Shown here one piece after another: positions 7,997-12,953 of a stretch of 12,953 nucleotides of DNA. The stretch lies in assembly GCA_026770595.1 (NCBI GenBank), contig MU634359.1:1-12953 (forward strand), written 5' to 3'. Position 1 is the first letter of the stretch. Each line of letters opens with the position of its first letter. Below the pieces are notes generated by a model. It had not been told where the DNA came from. It saw nothing but the letters and a program-made list of their open reading frames with translations, and did not search any database. Both the position numbers and the translations under genes were made by a program. The stretch is from Ochromonadaceae sp. CCMP2298 (Eukaryota > Sar > Synurophyceae > Ochromonadales > Ochromonadaceae).

Positions 7997-8020
7997 GGAG
8001 AGCGATTTACTGCGCTCTCC
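7997..8020. repeat. 8-bp inverted repeat GGAGAGCG / CGCTCTCC
   Basis: Perfect 8-bp arms at 7997-8004 and 8013-8020 flank an 8-nt AT-richer spacer, inside the divergent promoter and about 120 bp from the NIP30 start. It is candidate dyad-type regulator binding site. Confidence 0.6.
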
Positions 8021-8116
8021 TGAAACAGTGAAAGCTGTGGGGCAAGATCTCCAGGATCACAATCCAAATATGTGTTCGAAAGACTTGCGTCGAAAATGTA
8101 GGATAATTTTACAAAA

Positions 8117-8130
8117 AGCGAAATTTCGCT
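8117..8130. promoter_or_regulatory. 14-bp perfect palindrome in divergent promoter
   Basis: AGCGAAATTTCGCT is its own reverse complement. It contains GCGAAA/TTTCGC halves resembling E2F half-sites and sits 130 bp before the SNIP1-like ATG, between two divergently transcribed genes. Function is inferred from position and symmetry only. Confidence 0.5.
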
Positions 8131-8259
8131 AGAACCGGGACAACAGCTACAAAATTCTCTGTCCTCTTTTGGCGGCTTTCTTCGTGCATGATCTCGTGAT
8201 GGACTGGCGGTGCACCCCTCCGCCATTTCCTGCTCTTGTTCGGGCAGCTAGTTGCACTG

Positions 8260-9402
8260 ATGAGCTCCAGCGAGCACCGCGCTCCCAAGCGGGCTGCGGA
8301 CGGGGACTCCCGAGACGCTGAGGAGCGACCCTCTAGACGCAGGGAGGAGGGGAACAGGGAAAGAGACAGAAGCGGAGATAGGGACAGAGATAAGCACAGG
8401 GAGAAGGACAGGGACAAGCACAGGGAGAAGGACAGAGATAAGGGAAGTGATAGAGAAAGGGACCGGAAAAAGGATCGGAGTAGAGACCTTGATCGGGAGG
8501 GGCGCAGGGACAGAAGCAGTGACCATGATCGGGAGAAGGGGAGAGGCGATAGGCATGAGGATGACAGAGATCGGGGAAGACATGGGGATAATCATAGAGA
8601 CCGAGATACAGGCAGGGAGATGAGTAGAGATAGAGACACCGATAAGAACAGGGAGCGGAGTAGGGATCGGGACCAAGAACGGCGTGGGGATGAGGGGGGT
8701 GGGCGTGCAGGCCAGGACGTAAGGCACGAAGGGGTCGAGATGAAGAAGGCAGAGGAGCCGCGTCGTGAGATCAACCGTAAGGAAAACAGCGGACAGGCAA
8801 TCGCTGCCGCTATGGGTAGAGGAAGTGCGCGGACGGAGGTCAGCCAGGTGAAAGAGGTGTGGGGCAAGCCGGAGGAGAACGAGCCAGAGGAGGAGGCAGA
8901 GCCGATAGTGAAGGAGAAGGCTAACTTCGGACTGACGGGGGCGCTGGCCAAGGACGAGGTCACGGGCAACATCGTCAAGGGCGTAGTGCTTAAGTGGTCA
9001 GAGCCCCTGGACTCCGCCAAGCCCGACCGCCAGTGGCGGCTGTACGTCTTCAAGGGCGAGGAGCTCGTCGAGACCCTGCACATCCATAGGCAGTCCTCCT
9101 ACCTCGTGGGCCGCGACGATCGCGTGGCCGACATCGTGGTGGCGCACCCCAGCTGCTCCAAGCAGCACGCAGTCATACAGTTCCGCAAGAAGAAGGTCAG
9201 GCTGGGGGCGGGCGTGGGCGCGGACGTGGAGGAGCTTGTGATTCCTTACCTGCTGGACCTGCAGTCTGCGCACAAGACGCTCCTGAACGGGCAGGTGGTG
9301 GAGGACAGTCGGTTCTACGAGCTGCGGGAGAAGGACTGCTTCAAGTTCGGGGCGAGCACTCGGGAGTACGTGCTGCTGCACCAAGAGTCCGATCAGGCCT
9401 GA
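8260..9402 (+). CDS. SNIP1: SNIP1/DAWDLE-type FHA-domain splicing protein
   Basis: Single exon, 380 aa, nuclear by family. SNIP1 and yeast Pml1 act in the RES complex of the activated spliceosome; the plant relative DDL also acts in microRNA processing. Residues about 24-145 are a dense alternating Arg-Asp/Glu region typical of metazoan and plant members. A conserved linker VWGKPEE (200-206) and NFGLTGALA (222-230) leads to the FHA domain at about 258-375. The domain shows WRLYVFKG, the IHRQSSYLVGRD strand with G284 and R285, HPSCSKQHAV with S300 and H303, and the closing YELREKDCFKFGASTREYVLLH. The loop that normally reads NGT reads H338-K339-T340. The open frame begins at a TTG upstream; the ATG at 8260 gives MSSSEHRAPKR. 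Codon-level repeats in the RD region include a 24-bp duplication. It is divergent from the NIP30 gene. Confidence 0.93.
   Translation: MSSSEHRAPKRAADGDSRDAEERPSRRREEGNRERDRSGDRDRDKHREKDRDKHREKDRDKGSDRERDRKKDRSRDLDREGRRDRSSDHDREKGRGDRHEDDRDRGRHGDNHRDRDTGREMSRDRDTDKNRERSRDRDQERRGDEGGGRAGQDVRHEGVEMKKAEEPRREINRKENSGQAIAAAMGRGSARTEVSQVKEVWGKPEENEPEEEAEPIVKEKANFGLTGALAKDEVTGNIVKGVVLKWSEPLDSAKPDRQWRLYVFKGEELVETLHIHRQSSYLVGRDDRVADIVVAHPSCSKQHAVIQFRKKKVRLGAGVGADVEELVIPYLLDLQSAHKTLLNGQVVEDSRFYELREKDCFKFGASTREYVLLHQESDQA
8392..8439 (+). repeat. 24-bp in-frame tandem duplication in the RD region
   Basis: Two adjacent 24-bp units (8392-8415 and 8416-8439) differ at only two positions. Each encodes one KHREKDRD octapeptide of the SNIP1-like protein, so the low-complexity arm has grown by in-frame duplication. 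Confidence 0.85.
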
Positions 9403-10085
9403 GCTGCGTAGTAGCTGTTTAGTCGTGGAGTTCCGCTCGTAGGTGGGCTCCCGCAGCAAGGAGGCAGTAATGTTGTACATATCTCGTACCATGTACCTGC
9501 GTAGCCATACCTTTATGCAGATGCATGGCATTCCAAACGAACTACCGTAAAACAAACGCTTTCGAGCTATTGTTAATGAATAACCTTTGCTTTTGCTGGA
9601 TTGTCTGATGTAATTTTTATCAGTTAGATGCGAGCAAATAATTCTGCTAGTGTTCTATGCACAAGTGTATAATTTCTACAAGCTGCCATGCTGCTATCAG
9701 CTTCGGTTATCCTCCAAGAATAGCCCTAGCTTCTAGTAAGTTAGCGTCCCTGCGAATAGTGCGAAGAGAGAGGGAGTGCAGATGTCAGGGTATGCAAACA
9801 TAGTATAGGGTTCCACACACAAAGCATCAATAAGCTAGAGTAATATAAACAAGGTGTGAGATTTTGAAGCTGCCAAGGTCCCAGTCGAAACGTCTATTAC
9901 AGTTCGAGCTGGGATGAGTGTAGGCATCTTCGCTATTTAGCTGGCGCAGAAAGAGGCACAAGTGCCTGTAAGATGCATGAGGGGCTCCACTCAGGTTTAC
10001 TGCAGGTAGACTAGCCCCCTCGACCAATACCAGCATGGGACGATAACACAGCACTCATTGGTAATCTAATCTAACTGCAGGTTGC

Positions 10086-10337
10086 TCAGACATCCAAGGA
10101 AGTTTGCTTTCCCATTATGAACACCTTGCGGGCGCCATTAGGTCGAAGGTTTGCTGCGAATGGTTCGGGAAATCCGTTTGTCATCACTGCATTCTGCACT
10201 ACATACTCTGGTCTATTCTCTACTACGTTCCACTCTACCAATGCACCCCCGTAGTGTATTTTGCTCACCTTTCTTCTCCGGCTGGCACGACCCCGCTTGG
10301 ACGCGCCGATGCACGAAGCCTTGAGGGCAACACCCAT
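10086..10337 (-). CDS. Possible small basic ORF, unrecognised
   Basis: An 83-codon frame starts at a true ATG (10337). Its first 23 residues are strongly basic (KRGRASRRRK), followed by a mixed sequence ending TSLDV. Right after the basic part, AAAG|GTGAGC is an excellent donor match, so the real product could be a short first exon spliced onward. I could not find a convincing partner exon: one candidate acceptor, TTACAG near 9989, gives only a 33-residue product. No family is recognised. An overlapping 45-codon + strand frame (10117-10254) competes with it. Treat as tentative. Confidence 0.2.
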   Translation of the reverse strand: MGVALKASCIGASKRGRASRRRKVSKIHYGGALVEWNVVENRPEYVVQNAVMTNGFPEPFAANLRPNGARKVFIMGKQTSLDV

Positions 10338-10460
10338 GGGGCACCTCAGCCCTTGTGGGCTAAAGTAGCTCAGAAGCTAAATGTGGCACATGATCATTGA
10401 AATAATGAACTACGGCGCGAAGAGCGGCTCTTGGTGCCTCCAGTTTTTTGCGGGGGTGGG

Positions 10461-10497
10461 TGGACGGCTGTGGCAGGATCGCTTTTGGACGGCTGTG
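10461..10497. repeat. 12-bp direct repeat TGGACGGCTGTG
   Basis: Two exact copies at 10461-10472 and 10486-10497, start-to-start spacing 25 bp, upstream of the small basic gene. They may be duplicated regulatory sites or a local duplication. Confidence 0.75.
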
Positions 10498-10503
10498 ACA
10501 GAG

Positions 10504-10546
10504 TACGTAAGTTACGTTTTGTACGTACTTTGAGATACGTACTTTG
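10504..10546. promoter_or_regulatory. Three TACGTA palindromes, two within an 11-bp direct repeat
   Basis: TACGTA occurs at 10504, 10522 and 10536. The last two are part of identical TACGTACTTTG copies at 10522-10532 and 10536-10546. The cluster ends about 170 bp before the ATG at 10714 and shares its core hexamer with the RMND1 upstream region. Confidence 0.45.
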
Positions 10547-10713
10547 CAGGTGTAACCGCCGACCAGTCAAAAAGGCAGCCGCGTCCCGCGAGACGGCAGA
10601 GAGCTTGCCCAAGAATGGATGCTCTACGACTCGACACACCTTAGAGCCGAGCCCGCCCGCCACTCGCAGCTTCAATCCTCTCAAGAGGCCAATCACGACA
10701 CAGGAAGCGAAGG

Positions 10714-11049
10714 ATGAGCGCGTCGCTTCTCGATCGACACCTTCGCTCGACGATCCAGCGCGTGCGGGGGGTCGCCGACGCTCCCAGCGGAGAAAAGGCA
10801 AAGGAGGGAAAGGGGCGCAAGCGCAAGATCGCTGTCGATGCGGACGGCACTTCTAGAGCCCGGGCTCACTCTGATGGATCGAAGAAGCGCAAGGAGCGCA
10901 ACTACCTGGACGAGGCGAAGGCGGAGATACAGAGCAAGAAAAGGCGAGTGGACGACATCATCGAGAAGCTGGGCAAGAGGGGGAGCGAGAAGAAGTTCTC
11001 GAACAGGCGGCTGAAGAGCCTCGTCAAGATCCAGCGGAAGCAGGTATGA
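10714..11049 (+). CDS. Small lysine/arginine-rich, probably nuclear protein
   Basis: A 111-aa product starting at the ATG at 10714 and ending KIQRKQV. It is very basic with several nuclear localisation-like clusters: GRKRK at about 34-38, KKRKER at about 57-62, and SKKRR at about 74-78. A predicted charged helix covers about 62-88 (YLDEAKAEI, VDDIIEKLGKR), followed by the basic tail KKFSNRRLKSLVKIQRK. I do not recognise a family; a nucleolar or ribosome-assembly role is only a guess from composition. The last codons read CAG|GTATGA, a strong donor match. An alternative model splices 11044-11125 to give a terminal exon 11126-11176 encoding about 16 further residues. That putative intron lacks the CTAAC branch motif seen in the others, so the unspliced stop is preferred. 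Confidence 0.65.
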   Translation: MSASLLDRHLRSTIQRVRGVADAPSGEKAKEGKGRKRKIAVDADGTSRARAHSDGSKKRKERNYLDEAKAEIQSKKRRVDDIIEKLGKRGSEKKFSNRRLKSLVKIQRKQV

Positions 11050-11226
11050 TGTTATCGCCCCCAAGCATGTGACATTTGTATTTAAAGTTAATATAGTACA
11101 AGGAAACAATTTTGCTGTTGAGCAGTTGAGGGAAGAGGGCGTGGATAGTGGTGTTATTTTGTGCAAAGGTCCATAGAGAGGGAGAGCTGGGGAGAGGGCG
11201 GAGAGACGCATTCAAAGCCCTCAGTG
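11050..11226. other. Short convergent 3' intergenic gap
   Basis: 177 bp between the stop codons of two converging genes. It is AT-richer near 11080-11110. It holds the possible terminal exon of the small basic gene and the 3' flanks of both genes. No terminator or poly(A) signal is clear. Confidence 0.6.
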
Positions 11227-12879
11227 CTAGTTATCGCTGTCGCCGTCATTGTCCGCCAGGTCAGCCAACGCCTCCGCCGCAGCAGAAATGCCCCGCCCCC
11301 GCTTCTTCAGCGTCCACTGCAGAGCCTTCTGGGCATCCAGCACGTGCGCCGGGTACCCCTCGAACGACCTCTTCACACCCGCCTCCAGCAGCCACAAATC
11401 CCTCTCGCGCTTCTTGATCGTGTCAGCGAAGGTGAAGCTCAGACCCGCCGCGTAACGCACTGCCTCCGCGCTGCCCGTGGCGGAGTCACCTGTGCCCCCG
11501 GCGCCCCCTTCCCACATGCTCGTACCCACGCTGCCCACACTGCCCGCATCCCATGGCTTGCCCATATCGTTCATTTTGCGTCTCTGCATCTGCTCATTTA
11601 GCTCATTTGCGTAGGCGCGCTGCTCCAGAGCCTCTCTGTCCTGCGCGCGCAGCAGAGCCACTTTTCGGAATATCTCCAGCTGCGGGGCCTTGTCGCTGAG
11701 ATCGCGGTTGAAGAGCGCCTGAGTGTAGGGGGAGGTGTGTGTTAGAGGAAGATAAGAGAGAGAGTGTGTTTGCGGGAGTGTAAAGAGGGCGATCAGGAGC
11801 ATGTCCCCTAACGCGTCTCACCTCTAGGCGATTCTGCAAAAGCCGCGTGCTGACCAGCGCAGGGTCCGGGGCGCCGTTCATCTGCGCAAGGGCGGCCGTG
11901 CGCAGCGTGCGAGCGTCCAGGGGCAGTGGGGCGCCGCGCTGGTACCACTGTAGCACCGCCTCGCGCACGAGCTCCTCAGCCAGCACGGCCACAGCCACCA
12001 GCGCGGTGGCGTCGAAACGCTCGGCCAGGGAGGCGCGCTGGGCGGCAGAGAGGGAGGAGGTACTCTCCCGGTCGGGTGCTTGGGACTCGGATGCGTGAGA
12101 CTCGGGGTCCGTCTTTATGCTCGGACTCCCCCGCACCCGCAGCAGCGCTGTGCGCAATTTGGCGTCGGCCAGCGCCTGGATGTGCTGCAGTAGCGCCGGA
12201 GGGGGGCACTCTGCATCGTGGCAGGCTAGCGTAACGCACTCGTCGGTGTCAGCCTTGCGAAAGCGAATGGGACGGTCTGCGAAGCGAGGGGCTAGGGGGC
12301 CTGGGGTGCTCTGGGCGACGGCACTACTACTGCTACTGGTCGGCGCAAGTGCGGGTATAGATACAGGAGCGGTGCTGGAGCTGGAGCTGGATCGGGTGGG
12401 CAGCGGGTGTGCCCCGAATACGTCCATCGTCCTGAGATACGTGTCCAGCTGCCCGTCCGCCACGAAAGGCAGCACCCTATTGCGCCGCTTCTTGTTCCGA
12501 TTCTGCTCCAGCAGGCGCAGAGGGCGCACAGAGGAGGTGCCCAGGATCTTCCAGGGAACTGGGGGCCTGTGCTTTAGGGGATCTAGGGCGGGTGGGGGAG
12601 CGGTTCCCAGGAAAGTGTCTAGCCATGAGTGCGCGTCTGACCCCCCCTGTATGTCGGCAACTGCGGCTGCGATAGCTGACTGCTCCACTGCCGCGGCGAT
12701 CCGCCCCTCCTCGTCCTCCTCCTCCTTCTCTTCCTCTTCCTCCTCCTCGTCCTCCTCTGGGCCATATTCGTCGCTGTCGTCTCCCCGCTTGCGCTTCGCA
12801 CTTGTACCCCTTCCCTCTCTTCCGCCCCTATCACTACTTCTTGTGGTGCTGCGCTGCACAGCGAACTCTACCTTGAGGC
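11227..12879 (-). CDS. Unrecognised protein with acidic N-terminal region, 5' partial
   Basis: Exons are about 12879-11822 and 11718-11227, giving roughly 515 visible residues. Splicing CTAGAG|GTGAGA to CACTCAG|GCG is phase 0 and joins NRLE to ALFNRDLSD, continuing a helical region. From the codon at 12859, residues about 22-25 are basic (KRKR) and about 27-52 are almost all Asp/Glu. About 100-155 hold conserved-looking VPWKILGTSSVRPLRLLEQNRNKKRRNRV, and about 155-185 is a Ser-rich linker. Predicted helices follow at about 222-243, 275-308 and across the splice junction. The end is acidic (NDGDSDN). I do not recognise a family. A nuclear, transcription-related role would fit the composition but is a guess. 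No ATG occurs near the beginning; the frame stays open into the poly-C edge, so the true start is outside the window or an acceptor lies near 12880 (GGGCAG). Confidence 0.6.
11719..11821 (-). other. Intron of the acidic-N-terminus gene (103 bp)
   Basis: Donor GTGAGA at 11821, branch-like CTCTAACA, C-rich run to ACTCAG ending at 11719. Phase 0. The branch motif lies 22 nt from the acceptor. Confidence 0.85.
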
Positions 12880-12890
12880 CTGCCCGCCGC

Positions 12891-12953
12891 CCACCCCCCC
12901 CCCCCCCCCTACCCCTACCTCCAAACCCCCCCCCCCCCCTCCCCCTTTCCCCC
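12891..12953. repeat. Poly-C tracts at the right window edge
   Basis: Runs of 16 C (12894-12909) and 14 C (12926-12939) are separated by short interruptions. On the minus strand they are G-runs, able in principle to form G-quadruplexes, and lie just upstream of or within the 5' part of the minus-strand gene. Assembly or read errors are common in such runs. Confidence 0.9.

Larger units (their letters stand above)
7879..8259. promoter_or_regulatory. Head-to-head intergenic region between NIP30 and SNIP1 genes
   Basis: Only 381 bp separate the two divergent start codons, so this is likely a bidirectional promoter plus both 5' untranslated regions. It contains an inverted repeat (7997-8020) and a 14-bp perfect palindrome (8117-8130). 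No clear TATA box was seen. The short frames crossing it show no recognisable content. Confidence 0.6.
9403..10713. other. Long gene-poor stretch between SNIP1 and small basic gene
   Basis: About 1.3 kb with no recognisable gene. The first part is AT-richer and will include the SNIP1 3' flank; TGTAA occurs at 9608. I looked for tRNA B-box patterns, spliceosomal RNA signatures and rRNA and saw none. Two short frames with real ATGs occur near 10086-10337. The right end has a 12-bp direct repeat and a TACGTA cluster that probably belong to the promoter of the gene at 10714. Confidence 0.55.

Noticed and set aside
8248-8727. 159-codon minus-strand frame with repeated Pro/Val/Ile/Ser
   Set aside because: It is the reverse complement of the Arg-Asp repeat region of the SNIP1-like gene, which has clear homology further along the same + strand frame.
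9827-10054. 75-codon minus-strand frame
   Set aside because: The upstream start is non-ATG, composition is unremarkable and no family resemblance was seen. A splice link to the ORF at 10337 could not be supported.
10156-10175. GGTTCGGGAAATCC as a possible tRNA B box
   Set aside because: Extra bases in the loop, no matching A box upstream and no cloverleaf could be folded.
10394-10856. Frames on both strands overlapping the small basic gene's start
   Set aside because: They start at TTG or GTG or lack recognisable content. The ATG frame at 10714 has coherent basic composition and helices.
1-12953. A novel defence, mobile or biosynthetic cluster
   Set aside because: Recognised genes are housekeeping eukaryotic families in tandem or divergent arrangement. 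No transposase, integrase, terminal repeats, CRISPR array or cluster-specific enzymes were found.

Overview
This is a nuclear fragment from a GC-rich, intron-containing eukaryote, most likely a unicellular alga or other protist; I cannot name the lineage. Reading frames are interrupted by short introns (72-223 bp) with GT...AG ends. Most introns carry a CTAAC-like branch motif. The products are typical eukaryotic nuclear-encoded proteins: a mitochondrial carrier, an RMND1/DUF155 mitochondrial protein, a NIP30/FAM192A nuclear protein and a SNIP1-type FHA splicing protein. I saw no bacterial operon logic, mobile element, CRISPR array, tRNA or rRNA.

Layout, left to right. Four genes lie on the minus strand. 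(1) A large multi-exon PH-domain protein starts at 3393 and runs left, probably past the window edge. (2) An SLC25-type dicarboxylate/oxoglutarate-like carrier occupies 4962 to 3918 in two exons. (3) An RMND1/DUF155 protein occupies 6745 to 5560 in three exons. (4) A NIP30/FAM192A-like protein occupies 7878 to 7082 in two exons. A 381-bp head-to-head intergenic region (7879-8259) separates this block from two plus-strand genes. These are a single-exon SNIP1-like FHA protein (8260-9402) and, after a long gene-poor stretch, a small lysine/arginine-rich protein (10714-11049). The last gene is on the minus strand, converges on the small basic gene and runs in from the right edge. It encodes a protein with an acidic N-terminal region that I do not recognise.

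For the carrier, RMND1 and NIP30 genes, removing the proposed introns restores expected family sequence on both sides of the junction. Examples are the third-repeat end of the carrier, the DUF155 core running into its C-terminal membrane helix, and the short acidic C-terminus of NIP30. Several annotated-looking long frames begin at GTG or TTG, so I placed starts at the first ATG that fits the protein.

The non-coding sequence is rich in simple repeats. The PH gene's introns carry expanded pyrimidine tracts (seen as purine tracts on the + strand), and a 13-bp minisatellite sits on the last visible donor. There is also a 16-bp minisatellite and a perfect 15-bp-stem hairpin upstream of the carrier gene, with palindromes in two other promoters. 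Functionally, two adjacent genes are mitochondrial, and the head-to-head pair encodes two nuclear proteins of which one is spliceosomal. This looks like an ordinary stretch of a compact protist genome, not a dedicated gene cluster.
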